Source: Coriobacteriia bacterium (GTDB taxonomy: Bacteria > Actinomycetota > Coriobacteriia > Anaerosomatales > Anaerosomataceae). Taken from it: DNA of 64,000 nucleotides. Position 1 is the stretch's first letter. The number at the start of each line of letters is the position of its first letter. Made by a program: the position numbers and the translations under genes. Under the pieces are notes generated by a model. It ran no database searches. It had not been told where the DNA came from and worked only from the letters and a program-made list of their open reading frames with translations. The stretch covers positions 124,001 through 188,000 of the forward strand of contig JAUSBY010000001.1 of the NCBI GenBank assembly GCA_030651765.1. The letters are read 5' to 3'. This document shows, piece by piece, positions 37,087-45,072 of this stretch.

Positions 37087-37794
37087 ATGGCGCTGTTCCT
37101 GAGCCTGTACCTCGGCCACGTGCTGGGCGACTTCGTCTTCCAGCCGGGAAAGCTCGTGGTAGCCAAGCGGCGCGGTACCCCGGGCGTGATCCTCCACACG
37201 ACGATCGTCGTTGCGTGCACGGCGCTGGCGGGGGCCGCCAACCTCGACCGGACGTGGCCGATCGTCCTACTTGCCGGCATCGCGCACTTCGGGGTCGAGC
37301 ACCTGACCATCGGAGCGCGACGGGCACGCGAATCCTCCGGGCTGACGGTGTTCCTGCTCGATCAGGGGGTCCACATCGTGTCGCTCGCACTGATGGCGCT
37401 CGCGTTCGACGGATCGGTTCCCCCCGTGCTGTTCATCTTCGGCGTGCCGCTCGACACCCTTGCGGCCGTCTGCGGGATCGCCACCGTATCGTTCGCCGGC
37501 TCGATCCTCGTGTTCGAGCTGGAGGTCATGTGCCATCCCGCCGAAGACCCCGACCCGATCCTGGCACTCGACGTCTCGCGTCTGTACGGGATGGCCGAGA
37601 GAAGCGCCGGACTTGCGCTCGCGCTGCTCACGCCGGTGCCGCTCCTCGGCGCATTGGCCTTCGCGCCGAGGGTCGCCTTCGCCCTGACCCAGACAGCCGA
37701 CCGGCGAGCGAGACACATGACAGCCGCTCTCGCAGGATTCGCGCTGTGCGCACTGACCTGGGCTCTGATCACCTTCTTCGCCGCAGCAGTATGA
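37087..37794 (+). CDS. DUF3307 family membrane protein
   Basis: A 235-aa polytopic membrane protein with about six helices. The N-terminal pattern LYLGHVLGDFVFQPGKLVVAKR followed by a His in VILHTTIVV is typical of the DUF3307 family, whose function is unknown to me. The start ATG at 37087 follows GGGAG; an upstream Met 19 codons earlier is poorly supported. It lies 13 bases before the cyclase gene, so the two are probably co-transcribed on the plus strand, away from the cNMP-binding operon. Confidence 0.85.
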   Translation: MALFLSLYLGHVLGDFVFQPGKLVVAKRRGTPGVILHTTIVVACTALAGAANLDRTWPIVLLAGIAHFGVEHLTIGARRARESSGLTVFLLDQGVHIVSLALMALAFDGSVPPVLFIFGVPLDTLAAVCGIATVSFAGSILVFELEVMCHPAEDPDPILALDVSRLYGMAERSAGLALALLTPVPLLGALAFAPRVAFALTQTADRRARHMTAALAGFALCALTWALITFFAAAV

Positions 37795-37807
37795 GAGGGG
37801 TACGACT

Positions 37808-39325
37808 GTGACAGCACACGTCGTCCGGAGAAACCGGCACGTCCTGCGCTTTGTGACCGCGGCGGCCTTCGGCATTGCCGCCTTCGGGGTGCTGCGCATC
37901 TCCCCCTTCTACCCCACGTGGCTCGTGCTCGCGATGGCACTCGGCACGGGCGCACTTGCGCTCGCCTCACCGCCCGCGTCGGCTCTCGCCTTGGCGGTGG
38001 CGGGAAGCGTGCCGCTCGTGGCGGCCGACCTCGTGGTCGGAGTCACGGTCATGATCCTCGCACTGGTAGCCACGCAGTACCTTGCGGGCGGCCGGGCGAC
38101 AGGCTTCCTGCTGCTCGCACTGGTCGCGGTGGCCCTCCCATTCCGGGCCGAGTGGGCCCTCGTGCCGCTCGCTGGCTACCTGCTTGGCCGCCGACGGGGC
38201 GCCCTGACAGCGGCTTCCATATGCCTCGCCGTCGAGATCGCCGGCATCCTGACAGGCGCCGCGGCGATCGGCACGCTGGCGACCGGCGGCGGCATGGCGC
38301 TCATCCAGCCTGCGGCGATCGGTCACGCTACGCCGAGCTTCGGGTGGCTGACGGAGTCGATCGCTGCAGCAGACCCCGACCGTCTGCTCGCGGTCATCGG
38401 CGAAACGCGCCAGCTCGCGCTGCTCGGTCTCCAGCCCCTACTGTGGGCGGTGGCGGCCGCGATCTCGGGAGCACTCCGCCGGGAGCGGTCGCTTCTGCCG
38501 TCCGTAGCCGGAGCCGTGGCCTCTCTCGCGGTGCTCGCGACCGGCAGCCTCCCGTTCAGGATCGGTCTCGACGCACCCACGAGCGGACTCCTGCCAGCAG
38601 CACTCATCTCGCTCGCCGTCACCGTGGCGGTGATCGTCATCGCTGAGCTCGCCTTCCCGGTCGAGACGCAGCCTGAGGCTGCGGTCACCACCCCGCGAGC
38701 ACAGTCGGAGGAAGCGGACGTCGACGACCTTCTGCGAGTCATCGCATCCGCCGAGGACACATTGGCGTCGCGCCACCGGACCGAAGCCGTGGTGCTGCTC
38801 TCGGACATGAAGTCCTTCTCGGCGCTCACCGAGGATCTTGGCAGCCTCGAGTCGGCCAAGATAGTGCAGCGCCACCGTGACCTGCTGCTCCCCGTCATCG
38901 AACGTCACGGCGGCAAGGGCAAGTCGACCGGCGGAGACGGGCTGGTCGCGGCGTTCACCTCCCCGGCCGACGCCGTGGATGCGGCCGTGGACATGCAGCG
39001 CACGCTCCGGGAGTTCTGTCGCTCCGACAGCACCTGCGGCGATCTGCTGATCAGGATCGGGATCGCCGAGGGCGAAGTTGTCGTGGACAAGGGGGGCCGA
39101 CCGTTCCTGGGCGGAGCGCTCAACCTTGCGGCCCGCGTGATGGACCTCGCCGACGGCGGACGTGTGATGATCACCGGAGGTGTGGCCGCGGCGCTCGGCG
39201 ATCGGGCGGCCGATACGATGCACTCGCACGGCGAGTTCAAGCTCAAGAACATCGCCGAGCCGCTGAGAGTCGTGGAGGTTCTGTGGAGCGAGGGTCTCGA
39301 GCCACAGGAGATCCGGGCCACCTGA
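37808..39325 (+). CDS. Membrane-anchored class III adenylate/guanylate cyclase-like protein
   Basis: A 505-aa protein: about eight membrane helices (residues 15-285), then a cytoplasmic class III cyclase domain (about 325-500). Metal ligands are Asp333 (LLSDMKSFSAL) and Asp377 (GGDGLVAAF); Lys372, Asn439 and Arg443 (NLAAR) are in the expected places. Two details are odd: an extra Gly in the KSTGGDG turn, and Pro-Phe-Leu instead of the usual Asp-x-Phe before G-x-A-x-N, so the adenine-specifying Asp is missing. It should make a cyclic nucleotide from an NTP, but the base cannot be assumed to be adenine. Start GTG with a GAGAGGGG site. It is near a divergent cNMP-binding gene. Confidence 0.88.
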   Translation: MTAHVVRRNRHVLRFVTAAAFGIAAFGVLRISPFYPTWLVLAMALGTGALALASPPASALALAVAGSVPLVAADLVVGVTVMILALVATQYLAGGRATGFLLLALVAVALPFRAEWALVPLAGYLLGRRRGALTAASICLAVEIAGILTGAAAIGTLATGGGMALIQPAAIGHATPSFGWLTESIAAADPDRLLAVIGETRQLALLGLQPLLWAVAAAISGALRRERSLLPSVAGAVASLAVLATGSLPFRIGLDAPTSGLLPAALISLAVTVAVIVIAELAFPVETQPEAAVTTPRAQSEEADVDDLLRVIASAEDTLASRHRTEAVVLLSDMKSFSALTEDLGSLESAKIVQRHRDLLLPVIERHGGKGKSTGGDGLVAAFTSPADAVDAAVDMQRTLREFCRSDSTCGDLLIRIGIAEGEVVVDKGGRPFLGGALNLAARVMDLADGGRVMITGGVAAALGDRAADTMHSHGEFKLKNIAEPLRVVEVLWSEGLEPQEIRAT

Positions 39326-39348
39326 GACTGAGGTTGAGGGCATGGCAA

Positions 39349-39371
39349 CGGCCCGGACGAAGCCCGGGCCG
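39349..39371. terminator. Stem-loop between the cyclase gene and tRNA-Thr
   Basis: CGGCCCGG at 39349-39356 pairs with CCGGGCCG at 39364-39371. It lies between two converging units, the plus-strand cyclase and the minus-strand tRNA-Thr, and may serve both. No U-tract on either strand. Confidence 0.6.
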
Positions 39372-39383
39372 CGTGGTGGCCGA

Positions 39384-39458
39384 TGGAGCCGGCGGAGGGA
39401 GTCGAACCCACAACCTATCGCTTACAAGGCGATTGCTCTGCCGTTGAGCTACGCCGGC
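39384..39458 (-). tRNA. trnT: tRNA-Thr (TGT anticodon)
   Basis: 75 bases with encoded CCA and discriminator T. Acceptor GCCGGCG/CGCCGGC; anticodon stem ATCGC/GCGAT with loop CTTGTAA. It lies 43 bases downstream of the sigma factor gene and may be transcribed with it. Confidence 0.95.
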
Positions 39459-39501
39459 GGCGCGCCCTATTGTAGACGCGCATCGGTCGGCGTTCCACCC
39501 A

Positions 39502-40167
39502 TCAACAGGCGCGCGAGATCTCGATCTGGAGTTCGATCTTCCGCTTGATCCGCTGAAGGGCGTTGTCCACCGACTTGACGCCGCGCTGCAATACTGCCGC
39601 GACCTCCTGGTATGACTTGCCCTCGACGTAGAGCCTGAGCACCTCGGTCTCGAACGGCGAGAGCACCTGCATGAAGCCTTCCCGGATGCTCACCGTCTCC
39701 CATGCGGAGATGACGATCTCGGCGGGGTCGCATATCTCGCGCGCGGCGAGGATGTCGGCCAGTACGCGGTCGCCTTCCTCCTCCATGCTCGCCGGGCGGC
39801 TCAACGAGACGTAGCTGTTGAGCGGCGAGTGCTTCTGGCGCGTCGCTGACTTGATCGCAGTGATGAGCTGCCGTGTGATACACAGCTCGGCGAACGAGCG
39901 GAAACTCGCCTGACGTGAAGGGTCGTAGTCTCTGACGGCCTTGTACAGGCCGATCATACCCTCCTGGATGACGTCGTCGCGGTCCGCGCCCGCCAGGAAA
40001 TAGGAGCGCGCCTTGCAGCGCACGAAACCCCGGTAGCGTGCGACGAGTGCCGAACTGGCAGCCTCGTCCCCCCGCTGGGCGGCGACAATGAGCGTTAGCT
40101 CGTCGCAGCGGTCGAGTCTACGTCGTGAGTCCCCAAGTGTCCTTTGCAACCCGATCTTCCCTCCCAC
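39502..40167 (-). CDS. sigH: SigH-like RNA polymerase sigma factor
   Basis: A sigma-70 family factor of 221 aa (or 215 if the inner TTG at 40149 is used, which has GGGAGGG nine bases ahead; the outer start is GTG). Region 2 contains RCKARSYFLAGADRDDVIQEGMIGLYKAVRDYD and ITRQLITAIK; region 4 has the helix-turn-helix LSPFETEVLRLYVEGKSYQEVAAVLQ. The sequence and the position after yacP match Bacillus SigH (sigma-30), which directs transition-state genes. In a lineage with no obvious sporulation genes here, its role is open. A 154-base gap separates it from yacP. Confidence 0.88.
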   Translation of the reverse strand: MGGKIGLQRTLGDSRRRLDRCDELTLIVAAQRGDEAASSALVARYRGFVRCKARSYFLAGADRDDVIQEGMIGLYKAVRDYDPSRQASFRSFAELCITRQLITAIKSATRQKHSPLNSYVSLSRPASMEEEGDRVLADILAAREICDPAEIVISAWETVSIREGFMQVLSPFETEVLRLYVEGKSYQEVAAVLQRGVKSVDNALQRIKRKIELQIEISRAC

Positions 40168-40321
40168 GAAGCCCCCCGGTCTCGAGGGGGAGGAATACGC
40201 AGTGCTGTAGCGCTTGTGAACGGCAGTACATCTCGGAACAACCCGACGATAACATCCGGCAACGGCCTGTCAACGAATTCGACTAAGCCTGAATGAGCCT
40301 GACATCGGGGTCTCCGGTTCG

Positions 40322-40846
40322 TTAGTCGACTATCGACCGCGGATCGCGTCCCCCTCGGGCCCACCTGGAGAGCGCCGCGCCCACCTCAGGATCGATCCGC
40401 TGACCGAGGGCGACACGACCCGGCGCGCGCGCGAGACGTCGCACCTCGTCAGTAGAAGACTCCAGGTCAGCGATGAAGTTCTCGGCTGAGAGCACCGAGA
40501 CCGAACCCGTGCGCACCACCTGTCGCGTAGCGGAGTCGGACGTGACCACCACGGCGCGCTCTCCCCGCTCGCGCGAGCGGGCGGCAAGCGCCTCGATGAC
40601 CGTATCGGCATCGGTGCCTGCCGCAGAGAAGACCACGGCGAGCGCGCCTATGTGGTGCGGGGCGCCGTCGGAGGCAGGGTTGGCCCCGCCGTCGAAGACG
40701 ACGACCACGCGAGGTCCCCCCTGCGCCAGCCCGGCCAGATCCGCGACGAGATGCTCCCGTGCGCTGTCGAAGTCGGATGCTGCGAGCGCTGCGTAGCGCG
40801 GGTGCGCGTGGAGTACGTTGTAGCCGTCGATGATGAGCCGGTCCAT
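40322..40846 (-). CDS. yacP: YacP/Rae1-type NYN domain ribonuclease
   Basis: A 174-aa PIN-like NYN domain protein. The acidic residues are in LIIDGYNVL, VVVFDGGAN, TDADTVIEAL and VTSDSATRQ. The Bacillus homologue (Rae1) cuts mRNA in the ribosomal A site in a translation-dependent way. The start at 40846 is the family start MDRLIIDGYN; it is one base beyond the stop of rlmB, so the genes are coupled. A frame extending 11 codons further is inside rlmB. Confidence 0.9.
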   Translation of the reverse strand: MDRLIIDGYNVLHAHPRYAALAASDFDSAREHLVADLAGLAQGGPRVVVVFDGGANPASDGAPHHIGALAVVFSAAGTDADTVIEALAARSRERGERAVVVTSDSATRQVVRTGSVSVLSAENFIADLESSTDEVRRLARAPGRVALGQRIDPEVGAALSRWARGGRDPRSIVD

Positions 40847-40847
40847 C

Positions 40848-41579
40848 TCAGACGCCCCGCCGCACCCACTCGAACGCAAGCACGGTCGCCGCCTGGGCCA
40901 CGTTCAGCGAGGACACGCGGCCAGCGACAGGGATCGAGACGAGCAGGTCGCACCGCTCACGCGTGAGACGGGCAAGGCCGCTCCCTTCGGCGCCGAGAAC
41001 GAGGACGATCCTTCCGGTAAGCGGCGCGTGCCACAGGTCCTCGTCGGCACGCTCATCGGCACCTGCGACCCAGAAGTCCGCATCCTTCAGGGTGCCGAGC
41101 GCCTGCGATACGTTGGCCACGCGGACGACGGGCAGATGTGCTGTCGCACCGGCGGCCGCCTTGTGCACCGTCGGGCCGACATCGGCGGCCCGCTGCTTGG
41201 GGATGATGACCGCATCACCCCCGGCGACTTCCACCGAGCGGATGACAGCGCCGAGGTTCCCGGGATCCGTGACGTGGTCGAGCACGACGACGAGCGCCCG
41301 CTGCCGACCGGCGGTGGCGCGCACCACCTCTTCGATTGTGGCATACGCGAACGGCGCGGCCAAAGCGACCACGCCCTGGTGGGCACCGCGCGGCGAGTAG
41401 GGCGCGAGCGACTCTCTCGGGACCTCCTCGACACGCACACCGGCCTCCCGGGCACGCCGCCCGATCTCATCGACCGACGGGTGCGGCTTGAGCCCCGAGG
41501 CCACGAGCAGCCGCTCCAGCCGGACTCCCGAGCGGAGCGCCTCGAGAACGGCGTTGCGACCCTCGATCACCTCGGCCAT
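40848..41579 (-). CDS. rlmB: 23S rRNA (guanosine-2'-O)-methyltransferase RlmB-type
   Basis: A 243-aa SPOUT methyltransferase with the N-terminal substrate-binding domain (about 1-75) and the trefoil knot: VVLDHVTDPGNLGAVIRS (motif 1), ILVLGAEGSGL-like motif 2 and VSIPVAGRVSSLNVAQAATVLAFE (motif 3). RlmB methylates G2251 of 23S rRNA in the P loop. Motif 3 has the usual SLNVA word. It is five bases downstream of cysS; the Bacillus mrnC gene that usually lies between them is missing. Confidence 0.93.
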   Translation of the reverse strand: MAEVIEGRNAVLEALRSGVRLERLLVASGLKPHPSVDEIGRRAREAGVRVEEVPRESLAPYSPRGAHQGVVALAAPFAYATIEEVVRATAGRQRALVVVLDHVTDPGNLGAVIRSVEVAGGDAVIIPKQRAADVGPTVHKAAAGATAHLPVVRVANVSQALGTLKDADFWVAGADERADEDLWHAPLTGRIVLVLGAEGSGLARLTRERCDLLVSIPVAGRVSSLNVAQAATVLAFEWVRRGV

Positions 41580-41584
41580 CGGGG

Positions 41585-43090
41585 CTAGGCCCCCTGACGG
41601 AACTGCACGCGCGAGCCAGACGCGGTGTCCTCGATGACGAAGCCGAGTCCCGCCAGTCCGTCGCGTACGGCATCGGCGGCCGCCCAGTTGCGCTCGGTCC
41701 GCGCTGCCGTCCGGGCGGCAAGCAGTGCATCGACTGCGGCCTTCGTGTCGGTGCCCGTATAGCCCGCAAGCTGCGCGGCAAGTCCGAGCACTTCGGCAGG
41801 GTACTCGTCTGCGGCCCTGGCGCTCTCGACGGTCACGCCGAGCACGCCGAGCAGACTCTTGACCGTGCCTGCAGCGGCATCGAGTCGACCGACGTACCGT
41901 GCGTTGTCACCGATTCCGTGGCGCTCAAGAAAGCCGTTGAGTACGCGGACGAGGTCGAAGAGCGCGGCCAGCGCCCCGGCCGTGTTGAAATCGTCGTCCA
42001 TCGAGTCGACGAACGCGTCCCGCGCTCCCTCGGTAGCTGCTTCGATCGTCTCGAGCGCGCCGGCTGGGGCGGGCTCGAGTACCGACTCCGCACGATTGCG
42101 CTTCGCCCATTCCAGATTGCGCAGCGGCGTCACGAGGCGCTCGTAGGCGCGCGACGCCTCCTCGAGCCTATCGGGCGAGAAGTCGAGCGGGCTGCGGTAG
42201 TGGGTCTGCAGCATGAGAACCCTGACAACCGGCGCGGGATAGCGCTCCAGGACATCGCGCAGCAGCATGAAGTTGCCGAGCGATTTGCTCATCTTCTCGG
42301 CGTTGACCTGCAAGAGGCCGCCGTGCAGCCAGTAACGCACGAACGGCTGGCCGGTGGCAGCCTCGGACTGGGCTATCTCGTTCTCGTGGTGTGGGAAGAT
42401 CAGGTCGCTCGCACCGCCGTGGATGTCGAACGTAACGCCGAGCTCGGCCTCGGACATCACCGAACACTCGAGATGCCAGCCGGGACGACCCTCACCCCAC
42501 GGGCTCGACCAGTGCGGTTCGCCGGGCTTGGCGCTCTTCCACAGGGCGAAGTCCAGCGGGTCGCGCTTGCGCCCGTCGACGTCGATCCGCGCTCCGCTCT
42601 CGAGCTCGTCGATGTTGCGGCCGGAGAGCTTGCCGTACCCGGGGAAGCTGCGGACCGAGAAGTAGACGTCGCCGTCAACGGCGTATGCGTGTCCCCGCTC
42701 GATGAGGCGCTCGGTCATCTCGATCATCGGTCCGATGGTCTCGGTCGCCTTGGGCTGAACCGTCGGGCGCTGCACGCCGAGGGCGTCCATCGCGCCGCGA
42801 AACGCGAGGGTGTAGTCGGCGGCTACCTCGGCCGGGTCACGTTCCTCCTCGGCGGCACGCGCGATGATCTTGTCGTCCACGTCGGTGATGTTCTGTACGA
42901 AGCGCACGTCGTAGCCCGAGAACGTCAGGTACCGCCTGATGACGTCGAACGTCAGGAACGTGCGGGCGTTGCCGATGTGGATGTGGTTGTAGACGGTCGG
43001 TCCGCAGACGTACATCGTCACGACGCCCGGATCGCGGGGCGCGAACTCCTCTTTCGTGCGGCTGAGCGTGTTATGGACGCGTATCGTCAT
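41585..43090 (-). CDS. cysS: Cysteinyl-tRNA synthetase
   Basis: A 501-aa class I synthetase that charges tRNA-Cys. The zinc and catalytic features are Cys29 in YVCGPTVYN, HIGN at 38-41, the zinc ligands in WHLECS and FPHHENEIAQSEAATG, and KMSKSLGNF. Length is a little above the E. coli enzyme (461). It overlaps cysE by 20 bases, pairing cysteine synthesis with its use in translation. No T-box leader is seen before cysE. Confidence 0.97.
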   Translation of the reverse strand: MTIRVHNTLSRTKEEFAPRDPGVVTMYVCGPTVYNHIHIGNARTFLTFDVIRRYLTFSGYDVRFVQNITDVDDKIIARAAEEERDPAEVAADYTLAFRGAMDALGVQRPTVQPKATETIGPMIEMTERLIERGHAYAVDGDVYFSVRSFPGYGKLSGRNIDELESGARIDVDGRKRDPLDFALWKSAKPGEPHWSSPWGEGRPGWHLECSVMSEAELGVTFDIHGGASDLIFPHHENEIAQSEAATGQPFVRYWLHGGLLQVNAEKMSKSLGNFMLLRDVLERYPAPVVRVLMLQTHYRSPLDFSPDRLEEASRAYERLVTPLRNLEWAKRNRAESVLEPAPAGALETIEAATEGARDAFVDSMDDDFNTAGALAALFDLVRVLNGFLERHGIGDNARYVGRLDAAAGTVKSLLGVLGVTVESARAADEYPAEVLGLAAQLAGYTGTDTKAAVDALLAARTAARTERNWAAADAVRDGLAGLGFVIEDTASGSRVQFRQGA

Positions 43091-43787
43091 CCTCGGCCTC
43101 TCCTAGCACGTCAGGTCCGCCGAAGACGGCCGTGCCGGCCTCGGCACTCGTGTCCTCATCAGCGGCAAGCCGGGACTCCAGCCGGTCCATGCGACGCTGG
43201 AGCGCCCGATACATCTCGACCACAGGGTCCGGAAGGTCCTCATGGTGAAGATCGATCGTGTCGACACGCCGACCCTCGCGCACGACCACACGACCCGGGA
43301 TACCGACCACCGTGCAGTTGGGCGGCACGTCGGCGATGACGACAGCCCCGGCACCGACCCGCGAGCCCCGGCCGATTCGAATGTCGCCGAGCACGGTCGC
43401 GCCCACGCCCACGACGACGAAGTCCTCGATCGTGGGATGGCGCTTGCCGTGCTCCTTGCCGGTGCCGCCGAGCGTCACGCCCTGATAGAGCGTCACATCG
43501 TCACCTATGATCGTCGTCTCGCCGATCACCACGCCCATGCCGTGGTCTATGAAGAAGCGCTCGCCGATGGTCGCACCGGGGTGAATCTCGACACCGGTGC
43601 TGCGCCGCACACGCTGGCTCACGAACCGGGCGAGCCATACGAGGCCGGCGCGATGCATCCGGTGGGTCAGCCGGTGCCACCACACGGCCCACAGCCCCGG
43701 GTAGTTCGTCAGCGCCGAAAGCGATGATGCGCAGGCCGGGTCACGCTCCTTGACGGCCGCGATATCGGCGCGAACGCGTGCCAGCAT
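43071..43787 (-). CDS. cysE: Serine O-acetyltransferase
   Basis: A 238-aa enzyme making O-acetylserine from serine and acetyl-CoA, the first step of cysteine synthesis. An N-terminal helical domain is followed by the left-handed beta-helix with GVEIHPGATIGERFFIDHGMGVVIGE (catalytic His) and VTLYQGVTLGGTGKEHGKRHPTI. The C-terminal 60 residues are longer than usual and acidic. A promoter lies upstream; the end overlaps cysS. Confidence 0.95.
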   Translation of the reverse strand: MLARVRADIAAVKERDPACASSLSALTNYPGLWAVWWHRLTHRMHRAGLVWLARFVSQRVRRSTGVEIHPGATIGERFFIDHGMGVVIGETTIIGDDVTLYQGVTLGGTGKEHGKRHPTIEDFVVVGVGATVLGDIRIGRGSRVGAGAVVIADVPPNCTVVGIPGRVVVREGRRVDTIDLHHEDLPDPVVEMYRALQRRMDRLESRLAADEDTSAEAGTAVFGGPDVLGEAEDDDTRP

Positions 43788-43834
43788 GTCCTTCCCGACC
43801 TCCCTTCGGCTTCAAACGGGCGACAGGTCGCACT

Positions 43835-43863
43835 ACTATCATGTCACGTCCCGAGGCTGTCAA
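43835..43863 (-). promoter_or_regulatory. Promoter of cysE-cysS-rlmB-yacP
   Basis: TTGACA (43858-43863) and GATAGT (43835-43840) on the minus strand with a 17-base spacer, in the 89-base gap between ispF and cysE. The -35 is perfect, the -10 four of six. Confidence 0.75.
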
Positions 43864-43876
43864 CCGGAGTGCGCGC

Positions 43877-44365
43877 TCACGGAGCCACGCGCTCGAGGAG
43901 TACGACCGCGTGGGCCGCGATCCCCTCGCCACGCCCCGCGAAGCCCAGTCCCTCGGTGGTGGTAGCCTTCACGCCGATGGAGTCGACAGACACGCCGAGT
44001 GCCTCGGCCATCGCCTCGCGCATCTCTTCACGATAGGGAGCGAGCCTGGGCCGCTCGGCCACTATCACCGTATCGGCATCGGCGAGCCGGTATCCGCGGA
44101 CCGTCATCAGTTCCGCCACGCGACGAAGCAGCCCGATCGACGAGGTTCCCGCGAACGCGGGATCGGTGTCGGGGAACAGCCGGCCGATGTCGCCTTCGCG
44201 CAAGGCGCCGAGAATCGCGTCCATGAGTGCATGCACGAGCACGTCCGCATCCGAGTGGCCCTGCAAGCCCGCCTCGTGCGGCACGGTGACGCCGCCGAGG
44301 ACGAGCGGCCGGTTCGCCACGAACGCATGAACGTCGTAGCCGAGTCCGATCCTGAGTGTGCTCAT
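43877..44365 (-). CDS. ispF: 2-C-methyl-D-erythritol 2,4-cyclodiphosphate synthase
   Basis: A 162-aa enzyme of the MEP pathway to isoprenoids, forming the cyclic diphosphate. GYDVHAF carries the Asp and His zinc ligands, LQGHSDADVLVHALMDAILGAL the third His, and LFPDTDP is typical. Trimeric family of about 155-160 aa. It overlaps ispD by four bases. Confidence 0.96.
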   Translation of the reverse strand: MSTLRIGLGYDVHAFVANRPLVLGGVTVPHEAGLQGHSDADVLVHALMDAILGALREGDIGRLFPDTDPAFAGTSSIGLLRRVAELMTVRGYRLADADTVIVAERPRLAPYREEMREAMAEALGVSVDSIGVKATTTEGLGFAGRGEGIAAHAVVLLERVAP

Positions 44366-45072
44366 GTGCCGCTACCTCCAGCCCGTGCGTTCAGGATCTG
44401 CTCGACGATCGGCAGGTCGCCGGGCACTGTCACCTTGATGTTGTCGCGCGGACCCTCCAGCATGCGCAGACGACCACCGGCAGCCTCGACGAGCGACGCG
44501 TCGTCCGTGCCCTCGAAGCCCAGCGCCTCGGCCCGCGCGTAGGCCTCGCGCAGCACCGGCGCCCGGAACACCTGCGGGGTCTGGGCCGCCCAAAACGCGG
44601 TACGGTCGGCGGTGCCGATGACACGACCCGACTCATCCACGAGCTTGAGTGTGTCGTACATGGGGTGTCCGACGATCACGCCATCGATCGCGTCATCCGA
44701 GGCAAGTGCGTGGATCGCCGCCGCGAGCACATCGGCATCCACGAGTGGCCGCGCTCCGTCGTGGATCGCGATCACCCGTGCCGCATCGGGTACGAACGCC
44801 AACCCGGCACTCACCGACATCTGCCGGGTCGGCCCCCCTCCAACCACCGCAAGCACCTTCGGCGACGCCAGCGGGTCGACCGCCTGGACACGGTACTCGT
44901 CGACCCGATCCGGATGAACGACGACGACGATCACATCCACGGACTCACACCCGTGAAACGCCGCAAGCGTGTGGGAGAGGACAGGCGCACCAGCGACCGT
45001 AGCGAGCTGCTTGCCTCCATCGAGGCCGGACCGCTCACCCGAGCCACCCGCGACGATGACCGCTGCGTTCAC
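44362..45072 (-). CDS. ispD: 2-C-methyl-D-erythritol 4-phosphate cytidylyltransferase
   Basis: A 236-aa MEP-pathway enzyme that transfers CMP to methylerythritol phosphate. The nucleotide-binding start AAVIVAGGSGERSG and Lys in GGKQLATVAG, the IHDGARPLV motif and the TPQVFR segment are all present. It overlaps the upstream PIN/TRAM gene by four bases and ispF by four, so three genes are coupled. Confidence 0.95.
   Translation of the reverse strand: MNAAVIVAGGSGERSGLDGGKQLATVAGAPVLSHTLAAFHGCESVDVIVVVVHPDRVDEYRVQAVDPLASPKVLAVVGGGPTRQMSVSAGLAFVPDAARVIAIHDGARPLVDADVLAAAIHALASDDAIDGVIVGHPMYDTLKLVDESGRVIGTADRTAFWAAQTPQVFRAPVLREAYARAEALGFEGTDDASLVEAAGGRLRMLEGPRDNIKVTVPGDLPIVEQILNARAGGSGT

Noticed and set aside
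43788-43876. Possible T-box leader before cysE-cysS
   Set aside because: The gap is only 89 bases, contains a promoter, and shows no T-box core or antiterminator stem.
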